NCBI GenBank assembly: GCA_003280295.1
Contig: QCFI01000008.1
Location: 1 to 62,680 of the forward strand
Origin: Prochlorococcus sp. AG-363-C20
GTDB taxonomy: Bacteria > Cyanobacteriota > Cyanobacteriia > PCC-6307 > Cyanobiaceae
DNA: 62,680 nt
Reading direction: 5' to 3'
Shown one piece after another: positions 37,527 through 47,234 of the stretch. Below the pieces are notes generated by a model. The model made no database searches and had not been told where the DNA came from. It saw nothing but the letters and a program-made list of their open reading frames with translations. Both the position numbers and the translations under genes were made by a program. Numbering within the stretch: the first letter of the stretch is position 1; every line of letters starts with the position of its first letter.

Positions 37527-37631
37527 TCCTAAATTCAATAGAAAACGCTACTTCTAAGACAAAAGAGTGACCAACCTAATGTTATTAATATATTATTAGC
37601 TAGGAAGACATTAATCAGGTAATCAATTTAA

Positions 37632-37862
37632 ATGACAAAAAAGGTTTTCTTTGGCATTTCCTACGTATCTCTATGGGTAATTATTTGGGGAACAGTCGGT
37701 TCCCTAATTGATTTGCCATTATTGAATTCCAAAGTCTATATAGCCGGGTCATTAGGACAAATTACAACCTTTTTTTTCACAGCAATTATATCTGGATTAG
37801 TAGGCAAACTCTTATATCCCAAGATTTTATCTATTAGTTTCATTGCTAATATTATGAAGTAA
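37632..37862 (+). CDS. Small membrane protein, 76 aa
   Basis: Two membrane segments (GISYVSLWVIIWGTVGSLI and ITTFFFTAIISGLVGKLL) with short loops. The WGTVGSLIDLPLLNSKVY stretch with a conserved-looking Gly/Asp/Pro pattern occurs in small cyanobacterial membrane proteins. Function unknown. Confidence 0.6.
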   Translation: MTKKVFFGISYVSLWVIIWGTVGSLIDLPLLNSKVYIAGSLGQITTFFFTAIISGLVGKLLYPKILSISFIANIMK

Positions 37863-37980
37863 GTTCCAAATTAAACTTGAAAAAGAATCAAGATAAATGG
37901 TCTACTTATTTTGTAGTACAAAGAGAATTAAATCAAACTGATTTCAGAGATAGAATACAACTATATATCTTTAGGAAGTT

Positions 37981-38274
37981 CTAGCCAAAGGATTTGCTGC
38001 AAAACATGTTATCCAAATAGAGGCGTGTGACTTTCCTAGATTCAACTCCATTCTGGACAAGGAAGCCAGATATAGCCGCCTGAATTAATCGGTATTGGTC
38101 CCAATTTGGATGACGTTCAATAAAAGTGGTCATAGCAGCTTGCAATGGGGCAGGGATATCAGCAAGGAAACTGACCAAGTAGGCATCTGATGCCTCATCT
38201 TTATGCTCCTCGCTTGATTCATTGCCTCCCGCAACCAATGCCCTTTCTCCAATTTTCAAATCCTCAACTTGCAT
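37981..38274 (-). CDS. DUF2811 family protein
   Basis: A 97-aa protein with the DUF2811 pattern: VSFLADIPAPLQAAMTTFIE, then HPNWDQYRLIQAAISGFLVQ, then KVTRLYLDNMF. The N-terminus (about 28 residues, acidic) is variable. DUF2811 is a small cyanobacterial helical domain of unknown function, possibly DNA-binding-like by its ribbon-helix shape, though this is not established. Confidence 0.75.
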   Translation of the reverse strand: MQVEDLKIGERALVAGGNESSEEHKDEASDAYLVSFLADIPAPLQAAMTTFIERHPNWDQYRLIQAAISGFLVQNGVESRKVTRLYLDNMFCSKSFG

Positions 38275-38462
38275 CTAGGTCCCCTTCAATTGTTTACCAG
38301 TTCGCCATACTCTCGAAAATTCGTCAAGGGGTATACATTTAACCTGTCTCGACAAGCATCGAAGTGAGATTGCTTCTCCCGCAAGGGTTTCAAAAGAACC
38401 TAGTAAAGTCATCATAAATAGGTTGCGTAAAAAGAAATAATGTCAAGGGAATGATGTAGTTC

Positions 38463-38561
38463 ATGGCCCTCTCCACAGATCCCTGCTCCTCAAACAAATT
38501 AGGTCCATATCCTGTGGAACTAATGTGGAAAACCAGTTCAAGGCTGAGGGAATATAAATAA
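38463..38561 (+). CDS. Possible microprotein, 32 aa
   Basis: ATG at 38463, preceded by AAGGGA, encodes MALSTDPCSSNKLGPYPVEL and then MWKTSSRLREYK before a TAA. The composition is protein-like (Pro, Trp, Tyr, Arg) and contrasts with the surrounding AT-rich spacer. It may be a real micro-ORF or the remains of a gene. Low confidence. Confidence 0.3.
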   Translation: MALSTDPCSSNKLGPYPVELMWKTSSRLREYK

Positions 38562-38904
38562 AACCGTATCGATAAGAGTCTCTAATCATCGATCAAATGT
38601 ATTAAATCCTCTCATTTTTATTACTCTTGAGGTCATTAAAAGCAGAAATTTCCTTAACCAAGCAGACTGAAAACTATTCCATTCCTCTTTCTTAGGTAGT
38701 TTGCTTTACTTAATAACTTCATTTATATCATTGGGATTAACTCTGTATTGTTATCTTAATGCACTATTAATAGTTGTAAGCTCTTGAGACTTTGCATCCC
38801 AGAGTATATAGTCAAAACATCTTGGTATATCAACAAGTCTCAATGCATAAATATTACAATGAGCATCTATAAAGCGAGTTACATTATAGGTTAAAAATAA
38901 GGAT
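38562..38904. other. Intergenic region
   Basis: No ORF with coding character and no recognised motif in this AT-rich 340-bp spacer. Confidence 0.3.
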
Positions 38905-39168
38905 TTAATCTTCTCTTAGATCGGTTAATACTTTACTTTCAATATCTATGACTTGTGAATTAAATAGAGGTTGAACTACATCAGATGTTAGATTTCGTAA
39001 GGTCTTAAAATCAGTCAAAAGTTTAGATAGGTCATCAGAGATGTCTCCAACTAACTTTTTAATTTCTAAAACTATCTGGGCTTCTCTATTGAAATAGATC
39101 CATACTCCAGTCATTACAGCCAAAGAGAGAATCAAATCGAGTCCAATTATGAAGATCAAAGCTAACAT
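38905..39168 (-). CDS. Single-span membrane protein with coiled tail
   Basis: An 87-aa protein: N-terminal membrane segment (IFIIGLDLILSLAVMTGVWI), then a long heptad-like helical tail (LVGDISDDLSKLLTDFKTLR) that looks like a short coiled coil. It would be anchored with its tail in cytoplasm or periplasm. Function unknown. Confidence 0.5.
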   Translation of the reverse strand: MLALIFIIGLDLILSLAVMTGVWIYFNREAQIVLEIKKLVGDISDDLSKLLTDFKTLRNLTSDVVQPLFNSQVIDIESKVLTDLRED

Positions 39169-39416
39169 GATTAATTCACTTTATTAAATCCAACTTTTAC
39201 ACATAGATGCAATATGGCAAGAGTAAACGTACATAAAACATTAGGCAGTTGAATACAAATTATCAATTGGTATTATTTTATATGTAAGCACTATAGGCAT
39301 CATCACATATAAGTTAGAATGAATCTTAATTATATGGTCAAGCCTTAATTTTCATTGACTAATAGAATACTCTTAATGATTAAATGCTGACCAGAGAAAT
39401 CTAATTAATTAATCTT

Positions 39417-39938
39417 ATGAAAAGTTCAAATGCTTCTTTTAGTATATGTGGAAAATATAGATGGAATCTGCAAAGAAGAATAAATGAATCTAACAAAGAA
39501 ATAATATATTTTGGGTTAAATCCATCAAAAGCAAACTATAAATATAATGATCAAACACTAACCAGAGTTATTAAATTTGTCGATTTGTGGGGCTATGGAT
39601 CATTAACAGTTATAAATTTGTTTGCTGTAATAGCTACAAATCCTAAATTAATTAAACTATCTAGAGACCCAATAGGTGAAGAAAATAACAAAGAGATAAT
39701 TAAAAGAATGCTCTTATGGTCAAAGAATCCCATTTGTGATCTCTGGCTTGGCTGGGGAGATCAAGGGAGTTATAAGAATAGGAATAAAGAGGTTCTAAAG
39801 CTAATAAACACAACCTATCTAAAACGAATAAAATTTTTCCCAGATGCATCACCACCATATATAATTGGTTTGACAAAAAAGGGGAATCCACGTCATCCTT
39901 TATATGTATCAAAAAATAACGTCCTAAGGCCAACCTAA
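39417..39938 (+). CDS. DUF1643 family protein
   Basis: A 173-aa protein matching DUF1643: YFGLNPSKANYKYNDQTLTR, FVDLWGYGSLTVINLFAV, TNPKLIKLSRDPIGEENN and LWLGWGDQG. DUF1643 proteins are widespread and scattered in bacteria and phages with unknown biochemistry. The stop overlaps the convergent YCII gene by 4 bp, an unusually tight end-to-end overlap. Confidence 0.85.
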   Translation: MKSSNASFSICGKYRWNLQRRINESNKEIIYFGLNPSKANYKYNDQTLTRVIKFVDLWGYGSLTVINLFAVIATNPKLIKLSRDPIGEENNKEIIKRMLLWSKNPICDLWLGWGDQGSYKNRNKEVLKLINTTYLKRIKFFPDASPPYIIGLTKKGNPRHPLYVSKNNVLRPT

Positions 39939-40243
39939 GAAAGTATATCTCCACATACAGGTATCCATTCTTGAAGGTTCCATATGACCAGATTGGCTAC
40001 TATCATAGGGTCCTTAATTATCAAAGATTTAGCTGCTTCAAATGAGTAAGCTTCAATTATAAGCAATCCTCCTCCTCCAGGGAGACGGTTATTATCAACT
40101 AAATATCCACTTGCAATCTTCATCCCAGACTGTTTTAAGTTCATCACCCAATTACAATGTGCTTGAAGGTACCTTTGACGCTTTTCATTTGAAAGCTTAC
40201 TAGTCTTTAAGGTAAACTTTTCTGTTTTTATGAACCAAGGCAT
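39935..40243 (-). CDS. YCII-related protein
   Basis: A 102-aa protein with the YCII (YciI-like) fold pattern: RQRYLQAHCNWVMNLKQSGM, then SGYLVDNNRLPGGGGLLIIEA, then EAAKSLIIKDPMIVANLV, and LQEWIPV at the end. The His in LQAHCNW corresponds to the putative catalytic His of the family. Function unknown in cyanobacteria. Overlaps the 3' end of the DUF1643 gene by 4 bp. Confidence 0.78.
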   Translation of the reverse strand: MPWFIKTEKFTLKTSKLSNEKRQRYLQAHCNWVMNLKQSGMKIASGYLVDNNRLPGGGGLLIIEAYSFEAAKSLIIKDPMIVANLVIWNLQEWIPVCGDILS

Positions 40244-40417
40244 AATAAAATAAACTCTTAGAAAAGAAATTTGGTTAGCAACTTTTTAACTCTTATTTAT
40301 AAAAAGGCAAGCCTTATTTCATATAAATCTTAATTTATGAAAATAATAAAATTAAAATCTACCTCATTAATTAGATTTTTGTAATTTACTTAACAGAATA
40401 AATAAATCTAAATGAAG

Positions 40418-40516
40418 CTATATCTTAAAAAGTTCAATAAGCACTACAACTAAAACAGCTATCATCGCGAATCTTCCATGAGACATCTCTGCACGGCTTA
40501 GTCGATCGAAAGTCAT
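40418..40516 (-). CDS. Hli-like minimal protein, 32 aa
   Basis: Reading from ATG 40516 gives MTFDRLSRAEMSHGRFAMIA and VLVVVLIELFKI. The RAEMSHGRFAMIAV part carries the ExxHGRxAM chlorophyll-binding helix of high-light-inducible and LHC-like proteins, followed by one hydrophobic run. At 32 aa it is shorter than normal Hli proteins (about 45-70 aa) and skips the usual N-terminal extension. A thylakoid chlorophyll or photosystem-assembly role is inferred from the motif. Confidence 0.6.
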   Translation of the reverse strand: MTFDRLSRAEMSHGRFAMIAVLVVVLIELFKI

Positions 40517-40873
40517 AACAAGCAACTCCCTAACGATACTATTTTTTTAGCATATAAATGATGGGGGCATGTAGTAATAAATACTGTATTTTTTGTATGG
40601 ACTGTGATTTTTAAACTATGTGTAGTTTTTTTGTCTTTTAGGTATTAAGACTGAAATGAGTTCCTTTATAGGAGTTTAAAGATTAATGATTATTACACTG
40701 ACTAGTTAAAACGAGTAAGAGCTCAATGATTTCTTCTTATCCCGTGTTGTTTCAACTATATATTTCGTAAGGTCTTCTACAGCGTTATACATGCGACTTA
40801 GAGGGTTTAGAAAGCAGAAATAGGCAGTTGGTGATTAGGCAAGTCAAGAGTGAATGAATCCAAAGACTCTCTA
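40517..40873. other. Intergenic region
   Basis: No gene seen between the Hli-like ORF and the DUF2237 gene. It contains several short T-rich runs but no strong hairpin. Confidence 0.3.
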
Positions 40874-41269
40874 TTAACTCTTAGTAACAAATGCATTTTG
40901 CAGTAGAAGTTCAATTCCTATAAAACCCAAAGCACCAATTTGAGTTGCTTTTAGACGGACTAAAGGAGCCATTCCATCTTCATAAGCCTGTTTCCAACGT
41001 GGTGCGCATAAACACCAATGGTCACCTGGCTTCAAGCCTGGAAATTCATATTCTGGGACCGGAGTAACCAAATCATTTCCTTGTGCCTTGCTATAAGTCA
41101 AAAATGATTCTGTCATTACGCAACAAACAGTGTGATTTCCTATATCTGTTTCATCAGCCTTACAGAATCCATCTCGATACCAACCTGTAGTAGGTCTACA
41201 ACTGCAAAGTTCTAATGGCTCTCCAAAAACATTTAGCTGCTCTTTTGTTACTCTACTCTCTGTTTCCAT
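40874..41269 (-). CDS. DUF2237 family protein
   Basis: A 131-aa protein matching DUF2237: NVFGEPLELCSCRPTTGWYR, TDIGNHTVCCVMTESFL, SKAQGNDLVTP, then FPGLKPGDHWCLCAPRW. Conserved cysteines (LCSCRP, HTVCCV, HWCLCA) suggest metal or redox chemistry. The family is found in many bacteria and has no assigned reaction. Confidence 0.88.
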   Translation of the reverse strand: METESRVTKEQLNVFGEPLELCSCRPTTGWYRDGFCKADETDIGNHTVCCVMTESFLTYSKAQGNDLVTPVPEYEFPGLKPGDHWCLCAPRWKQAYEDGMAPLVRLKATQIGALGFIGIELLLQNAFVTKS

Positions 41270-41728
41270 GAGGTTTAGCTGTTAGCTTTCTATTGGAATA
41301 AACATAATGGTAAAATTGGGTATTGACTAGTTCAGTTAAAGAAAGTATTTTTTTTAATGGGTTTTATTATTACATAGTAATAAACATTTTATTCTATATT
41401 TTTAATTGATTAGTTTTTAAAGTATAGCCACTTGCATTCCAGAATAATTTACGAACATGCACTTAAGCCTTTTTTACATGACTATTCAACAAAATATAAT
41501 TTCATATTTATAAGAATATATTAGGAATCTAAAGCATATTTTTGAATATTGTTATCATACAGGAAACTTTATAGCTTCGTAAGCAATAGAGGTTTTATTA
41601 AAGATAAAATTATTAATTAACTATTAGATATAAAAAATAATTCTAAATTATTATATTATTCATACAGACTTAATCAAGCTAGAAGCAATTATATTTGTTA
41701 GGGTGGTTTTAATTTATGCTCCAATAAA
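41270..41728. other. Intergenic region
   Basis: A 459-bp AT-rich spacer with no convincing ORF; no recognisable regulatory box. Confidence 0.3.
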
Positions 41729-42376
41729 ATGGTTAAAAAGATTCTAAATGATTACCAAAGGAGTAAAGAAGATAATAGTGACGATTCTATTTTTTATGCT
41801 CAACCTCGTTTTGTACATCATTTAGACGAAGGCTTTCGTACCCGACTTACACAACTTTACTCAAAACAAATATCAACTGAGTCAGTAATCCTTGATCTAA
41901 TGAGCAGTTGGGTCAGCCACTTACCACCAAACATCAAATATAAAAGAGTCATAGGCCATGGTTTAAATGAAAAGGAGCTTCAACAAAATATTCGTCTTGA
42001 TAGTTTTTGGATACAAGATCTGAATAAAAACTTTAAGATGCCTTTGCAAGATTCCTCAATAGATGTTTGTTTAATGGTTGCGGCTTGGCAATATCTGCAA
42101 TATCCAGAAGAAATTGCTTTAGAACTTAACCGTGTAATTCGACCTAAAGGTCAATTAATAATTTCATTCTCTAATCGAGCTTTTTGGAATAAATCGCCTC
42201 GTATTTGGGTAGAAAGTTCAGATATTGAAAGAATAAATTACATTAATCAAATACTTATTTCGCAGGGTTGGGAAAAGCCTAAATCTATTTTTGAGAGGAC
42301 AAGATCTAATGGAATAATAGGACTAATGAGAGGTGAAGGGGATCCTTTTCTTTCAGTAATAGCAACAAATAAATAG
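41729..42376 (+). CDS. SAM-dependent methyltransferase
   Basis: A 215-aa class I methyltransferase. The SVILDLMSSWVSHLP region is the SAM-binding motif I (with a polar variation of the usual GxGxG), the MPLQDSSIDVCLMVAAWQYL region is motif II/IV, and LNRVIRPKGQLIISFSNRAF is motif V/VI. Substrate unknown. The start at ATG 41729 is kept since an upstream ribosome site is not clear. Confidence 0.7.
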   Translation: MVKKILNDYQRSKEDNSDDSIFYAQPRFVHHLDEGFRTRLTQLYSKQISTESVILDLMSSWVSHLPPNIKYKRVIGHGLNEKELQQNIRLDSFWIQDLNKNFKMPLQDSSIDVCLMVAAWQYLQYPEEIALELNRVIRPKGQLIISFSNRAFWNKSPRIWVESSDIERINYINQILISQGWEKPKSIFERTRSNGIIGLMRGEGDPFLSVIATNK

Positions 42377-42572
42377 AGTCTTTAACAAATAAAGTTCAGT
42401 TTTTATAAATTCTTAATTTCTAATTTTATTATTTATTATTGGATATTTGTATTGATTAGTTACTGATTTTAATTAAAAATAATCATATTGACCTTATAAA
42501 AATAGCAATAGCTTTTATGTCTTGTTGAAATTAAACATTTTTAATTAATCTCTGAATTAACAAAATCTCTCT

Positions 42573-43148
42573 TTAGAGAATCCCACTGATTGATCTCAAA
42601 AGAATTCGTATTGAACCTGATCTGAATTCTGAATTAATTTCTCCATAATCTCCAAACTTTGAGTATAATAATTGAAACTGATTAATATTTGAAGAATCAA
42701 ACTTAACTGATTTTGTAATAGGTTTAGCTTGGATTGTAGGAATAAGAGTAGTGAATGGAATACTGATTCTTGTTATTCCTATATCTTTTGTAGGAAATGT
42801 TCTAATCCAACGAAGTCCTTCAGTAATCCAGCCGTTTATTCCAAAAAATCCTCCTTGACAGGCAACTGCTAATTTTAACGTACGCCCATCACCTTCTATC
42901 TCTAAGTTAAGACCAGTGTATTTGGAAAGATTTAAAGGTGGCTTAAATTCCTCAGAACGACAACTAATAAAACCTCCACCTTCTTCAATAAGTTCTCCTA
43001 CCAGTTCTAGTCCTTCCGAAGTTAATTTGCAGTTAGCTTGACTTCTTCCTCCCATAATTGTGTCGTTAAGAGATTCCCAATTTGAAAAGCTACTCCCGCA
43101 AACAATAATGTTTTCATTAAAAAATTCTGATGGCAAATCTTGTTTCAT
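42573..43148 (-). CDS. CIA30 family protein
   Basis: A 191-aa protein with the CIA30 (complex I intermediate-associated protein 30) domain: NWESLNDTIMGGRSQANCKL, EEGGGFISCRSEEFKP, LNLEIEGDGRTLKLAV and a beta-rich C-terminus (RISIPFTTLIPTI). The CIA30 fold is carbohydrate-binding-like; cyanobacterial members are thought to help assemble or repair membrane complexes, though that is not shown here. Confidence 0.82.
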   Translation of the reverse strand: MKQDLPSEFFNENIIVCGSSFSNWESLNDTIMGGRSQANCKLTSEGLELVGELIEEGGGFISCRSEEFKPPLNLSKYTGLNLEIEGDGRTLKLAVACQGGFFGINGWITEGLRWIRTFPTKDIGITRISIPFTTLIPTIQAKPITKSVKFDSSNINQFQLLYSKFGDYGEINSEFRSGSIRILLRSISGIL

Positions 43149-43295
43149 TGAAAACTAAGCTTTTTAAAAAGAATACGATAAAAGAATTGCTGCTAGTTCA
43201 TAATTTCATTGATACCTTAGAATGTAAATATCATTAATATTAGCAGAAGCTGCTTTTAATATTTCTTGCTTATCAGCATACGAATTTTTATACCT

Positions 43296-44237
43296 TTAAT
43301 CAATCTTTAATTTTCTAAATGTATAAGAAGGAAGATATGGCGGTTGCCAATTTAGTAATTTTCTTGTTTTAGATATATCTAGCTCAAGAGAGTCTGATAA
43401 GCGACTATAAATTTTCCCCAAGCCTAGAGTATATGTTATAACAAAAAGAATAAAACGTGGAATGTAGAAAAGTTTAGCTGGATGACCTATTGATATTCCT
43501 AACTCTTGTATTAAGTCCTTAGTCGAGAAGACATAGTCGTCACTTACTAAGAGAATATGTCCAGGAGCCAAAGGATGGCTTAAGGTCAGATCTATAAAGT
43601 CAATTAGGTTGTCTATTGAAAGGAGACTTCTTCGATTAACATTAAGGCTTAAAAAAGGTAGTGGCAAGTTTTTACTTAATAGGTTTACTAGTGATTTAAA
43701 ATTAGCCTTTACACCAGGGCCATAGACCAAAGGAACTCTTATTATTACTAATTCCATAGCTTGATTTCTACATATTTCACTGAGGCCAATTTCAGCCTCA
43801 TATTTAGAAATCGAATAAGCATCTGTAGGATTTGGCATATCTTTAGACGTAAAAGGCCTATTAACCTTTGTAAATTCACCATTGACTTTAATAGTACTTA
43901 AAAAAATAAATCGTTTAACACCTGAATTAAGCGATTGTTTTGCTAGATGTAAAGTAAAACGAGTATTTGTATCCATAAAGAGGCTTATATTATTTGATTT
44001 GTTCTTATCCATTTCATGCACTTTTGCTGCCAAATGAACAACACAGTCAACTTGACTAAGAATAGATGACCAATCTAATAGATATGGCTCTTTATTAATA
44101 TGAAAAAAAGAATACAATTTAGTTTCTCTTGAAACTTCATTCCTTGAAGAACCAAAAATATTATGACCTTTTTGTATTAATCTCTTTACTAAAGAGCTTC
44201 CGATAAAGCCAGAGGAACCTGTAATTAGAATATTCAT
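43296..44237 (-). CDS. NAD-dependent epimerase/reductase of surface sugars
   Basis: A 313-aa extended SDR with the ITGSSGFIGSSLVKRL glycine-rich start, LAAKVHEMD and the catalytic YSISKYEAE (Tyr-x-x-x-Lys). It resembles WbpV/Gne-type UDP-sugar SDRs that reduce 4-keto or epimerise 2-acetamido sugars. It is the last gene of the five-gene minus-strand cassette, 8 bp from the UDP-GlcNAc-2-epimerase-like gene. Confidence 0.75.
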   Translation of the reverse strand: MNILITGSSGFIGSSLVKRLIQKGHNIFGSSRNEVSRETKLYSFFHINKEPYLLDWSSILSQVDCVVHLAAKVHEMDKNKSNNISLFMDTNTRFTLHLAKQSLNSGVKRFIFLSTIKVNGEFTKVNRPFTSKDMPNPTDAYSISKYEAEIGLSEICRNQAMELVIIRVPLVYGPGVKANFKSLVNLLSKNLPLPFLSLNVNRRSLLSIDNLIDFIDLTLSHPLAPGHILLVSDDYVFSTKDLIQELGISIGHPAKLFYIPRFILFVITYTLGLGKIYSRLSDSLELDISKTRKLLNWQPPYLPSYTFRKLKID

Positions 44238-44245
44238 TAGACTAA

Positions 44246-45367
44246 TTATTTTTTCCAGACATTCTTATTGACATATTCAATATAACTTGAAACTATACGA
44301 AGGACTTGCTTAGAAACAACTGGATTCTCGTAGTCTCTTATTTTAGGCATTGAAGTTTTTTCTGATTCATGATCAATAACAATCCTCACTGAATCTAGTA
44401 CACGCTTGCTATTTAAACCAGACATAATCAGTGTCCCGGAGTCCATGCCTTCTGGTCTTTCATGAGTATTCCGTATCGTTATAGATGTCAAATTCAATAA
44501 TGCTGTCTCTTCTGTAATGGTTCCACTGTCAGAGATAACACATAAAGACTCTATCTGAAGTTTAATATAATCATTGAATCCAAAAGGCTTTAAAAATTTA
44601 ACTAATGGATCTATAGAACTATTAGAAAGTTTCTTTAGTCTTAGTTTAGTTCGAGGGTGCGTTGATACTATTATAGGTAATTTATATGTCTGTGCTAATT
44701 CGTTAAGAGTGAACATTAATTGATGCAAATTTTCTTCTTTATCAACATTTTCTTCTCTGTGAGTACTGACTACAAAATAGTTTTTTTGTTGAAGATCAAG
44801 TTTTCTAAGAATATCTGATTCCTCTATTTTCGGCTTATAGAAATCTAATACTTCCCTCATATGAGATCCAGTTTTAAAAATAGTTTCTGGTCGTATACCC
44901 TCAGCAATAAGATACCTTCGTGCATGTTCCGTAAGAACAAGGTTAATATCACTAAGGTGATCTAGAACTTTTCTATTAAGTTCCTCTGGCACACGTTCAT
45001 CAAAACATCTATTTCCTGCTTCCATATGAAATACAGGAATTTTCTTCCTTTTAGCTGCGATAACAGCAAGGCAAGAATTGGTATCCCCATAAAGAAGAAC
45101 TGCATCTGGGTTAACCTTCTCCAATAAAGTATCTGTAGCTTCTATTACTTTTGCAATAGTTTTAGCAGCATTATCACCAACTGCATTTAAGAAGTAGTCT
45201 GGTTGACGAATTCCTAAATCTTCAAAAAAAACTTGATTTAGTTCATAATCATAATTCTGTCCTGTATGTACAAGAATTAATTTAGTATGCTTATCGAATT
45301 CAGCTATTACTCTGCTCATTTTTATGAGCTCAGGTCTTGTACCAACTATGCACATGATTTTATTCAT
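44246..45367 (-). CDS. fnlC: UDP-N-acetylglucosamine 2-epimerase family (FnlC-like)
   Basis: A 373-aa non-hydrolysing 2-epimerase. Motifs: CIVGTRPELIKMSRVIAEFD, VHTGQNYDYELNQVFFEDLG, GDTNSCLAVIAAKRKKIPVF, HMEAGNRCFDERVPEE and SDSGTITEETALL. In FucNAc gene sets (FnlA-FnlB-FnlC) this position holds the C2 epimerase that makes UDP-FucNAc from UDP-N-acetyl-pneumosamine type intermediates. Since it follows the FnlA and FnlB homologues, FnlC is preferred to a plain WecB. Confidence 0.78.
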   Translation of the reverse strand: MNKIMCIVGTRPELIKMSRVIAEFDKHTKLILVHTGQNYDYELNQVFFEDLGIRQPDYFLNAVGDNAAKTIAKVIEATDTLLEKVNPDAVLLYGDTNSCLAVIAAKRKKIPVFHMEAGNRCFDERVPEELNRKVLDHLSDINLVLTEHARRYLIAEGIRPETIFKTGSHMREVLDFYKPKIEESDILRKLDLQQKNYFVVSTHREENVDKEENLHQLMFTLNELAQTYKLPIIVSTHPRTKLRLKKLSNSSIDPLVKFLKPFGFNDYIKLQIESLCVISDSGTITEETALLNLTSITIRNTHERPEGMDSGTLIMSGLNSKRVLDSVRIVIDHESEKTSMPKIRDYENPVVSKQVLRIVSSYIEYVNKNVWKK

Positions 45368-46378
45368 TTAAAACTCCTTAATAGGTTCAAGCTGCATCAG
45401 TTTGTTTTTGATTTCATCTATGCTAAGTCTATGGGTGTTGTGTGATGTGTAATCTTCAGTATAAGAGATAATCTGTTTGCCCTCACTAAAGTATTTGGCA
45501 TAGTTTAGATCTCTGTTATCAGCCTTTATTCTATAATAACCATCCATTTCCTCAGCATTTGACATTTCTTCTCTTGATATTAAGGACTCGTATAGTTTTT
45601 CTCCATGTCTTGTACCTATAATTTTAATAGAAGAATTAGAATTATATATCTCTTTTAATGCCAAAGCTAAATCCCCTACTGTAGCCGCAGGAGATTTCTG
45701 TATAAAAATATCACCTTGTTGCCCATGAAGAAAAGCATGAAGAACAAGATCAACTGATTCCTCTAAAGACATAAGAAATCTAGTCATATTAGGATCTGTG
45801 ACAGTAATATCCTTATTTGCTTTTATTTGAGCTATGAAAAGAGGGATAACTGAACCTCTAGATGCCATTACATTTCCATATCGAGTAGCACAAAATATTG
45901 TTTCACCTTCAAGTTGAGATCGTGATTTTGCTATTAAAACCTTTTCTGCCATAGCTTTAGACATTCCCATAGCATTAATTGGATAAACAGCCTTGTCTGT
46001 ACTTAAAAGAACAACTTTTTTCGCTTCTGCGATTGCTGAGGCTTCAAGTACATTTTGTGTTCCTAAAATATTAGTTTTAACAGCTTCAATTGGATAGAAC
46101 TCACAAGAGGGCACCTGTTTTAAGGCTGCCGCATGAAATACATAATCTACACCTTTTATTACTTGTTTTAAGCTAGTAAAATCTCTTACATCTCCTAAAT
46201 AAAACTGTAATCGCTCATTAGCAAATGAAATTCTCATATCCTCTTGTTTTTTTTCATCTCTGCTAAAAATCCGTATCTGTTTAACATTGGTCTTTAAAAA
46301 ACGAGAAACAAGTGTTTTTCCAAATGAACCGGTTCCTCCTGTAATTGTTACGATTTGATTGTCAAACATTAAATTCAT
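45368..46378 (-). CDS. fnlA: UDP-GlcNAc 4,6-dehydratase/5-epimerase (FnlA/CapE-like)
   Basis: A 336-aa SDR with TITGGTGSFGKTLVSRFL, FSRDEKKQEDMRISF and FHAAALKQVPSCEFYP, the signatures of the CapD/FnlA group. The catalytic Tyr is replaced by Met in NAMGMSKAMAEK, which is typical of FnlA/CapE. It is the first sugar-modifying step from UDP-GlcNAc to the 4-keto-6-deoxy sugars. Starts within the end of fnlB (17-bp overlap). Confidence 0.85.
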   Translation of the reverse strand: MNLMFDNQIVTITGGTGSFGKTLVSRFLKTNVKQIRIFSRDEKKQEDMRISFANERLQFYLGDVRDFTSLKQVIKGVDYVFHAAALKQVPSCEFYPIEAVKTNILGTQNVLEASAIAEAKKVVLLSTDKAVYPINAMGMSKAMAEKVLIAKSRSQLEGETIFCATRYGNVMASRGSVIPLFIAQIKANKDITVTDPNMTRFLMSLEESVDLVLHAFLHGQQGDIFIQKSPAATVGDLALALKEIYNSNSSIKIIGTRHGEKLYESLISREEMSNAEEMDGYYRIKADNRDLNYAKYFSEGKQIISYTEDYTSHNTHRLSIDEIKNKLMQLEPIKEF

Positions 46379-47234
46379 TTTCTTTTGAGTGTTCTAACAT
46401 GGAAGAGAGCTGCTCTTCCCAACTGGGAGCATAATAACCTGTCTCTTTCGAAAATTTTTCGGAATTTAAACTCCGGTCTATTTTTAAATTCTCGCATGCT
46501 TCTACATTAATATCTAATTGATACAGGTGTGATATTTTTTTTAAAAGTGAATACTTATTTATAGGCGTTGAAGAAATATGATATAGACCAGTTAAATGAG
46601 GCCTAGGCAAAATTATATCTCTAATAATAATTGCAAGTTCCACTGTTGTAACACCAGAGAATATCGCTCTTATATAACCCTTACAAATCTTTTGCTTAAG
46701 AAACCATTCCAAAAGCCCATATGATGTCGATAATTCATGTCCTATAGTCGATGTTCTCACTGTAAGATGAGTTTCAGATTGAATCTCACCTAAGTGTTTT
46801 GATTTTCCATATAAATCTCTAGCATCAGGAAAGTCATCTTCTCTATAATTTCCTTTTAGGCCAGAAAAAACACAATCTGTGCTTATATGTATAAGCTTCA
46901 TTGAATTTTTACTACAGTAATTAGATAGCTGATGTGGAAACAATGAATTTATTCTAATAACTTTTACATGGTTAGAAGATGATGGTAGATGTTTTGTTAT
47001 GCCAACACAATTTATAATAATATCAGGCTTTATACTATTAATCAGTCTGAAAAGTTCTTTTATGTCATCGAGATTTTTATATGTGATTAGCATATCTTTG
47101 AATATTTTCTCATCAAAAAGGGACGATGAGCTTACTCTCATCATTCCATAGCAGTCAATATCTTTTGCATTACACAATATGTTAAATATTGTTGATCCAA
47201 TCATGCCATTTGCGCCTAATACTAAAACTTTCAT
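46362..47234 (-). CDS. fnlB: SDR reductase of UDP-sugar (FnlB/WbjC-like)
   Basis: A 290-aa RmlD-like reductase: KVLVLGANGMIGSTIFNI, the CVGITKHLPSS region, HISTDCVFSGLKGNYRED and YGKSKHLGE (Tyr-x-x-x-Lys). It is annotated by context as the reductase that works between FnlA and FnlC; by sequence alone it could also be a dTDP-4-dehydrorhamnose reductase. Overlaps the upstream glycosyltransferase by 4 bp. Confidence 0.75.
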   Translation of the reverse strand: MKVLVLGANGMIGSTIFNILCNAKDIDCYGMMRVSSSSLFDEKIFKDMLITYKNLDDIKELFRLINSIKPDIIINCVGITKHLPSSSNHVKVIRINSLFPHQLSNYCSKNSMKLIHISTDCVFSGLKGNYREDDFPDARDLYGKSKHLGEIQSETHLTVRTSTIGHELSTSYGLLEWFLKQKICKGYIRAIFSGVTTVELAIIIRDIILPRPHLTGLYHISSTPINKYSLLKKISHLYQLDINVEACENLKIDRSLNSEKFSKETGYYAPSWEEQLSSMLEHSKENEFNV

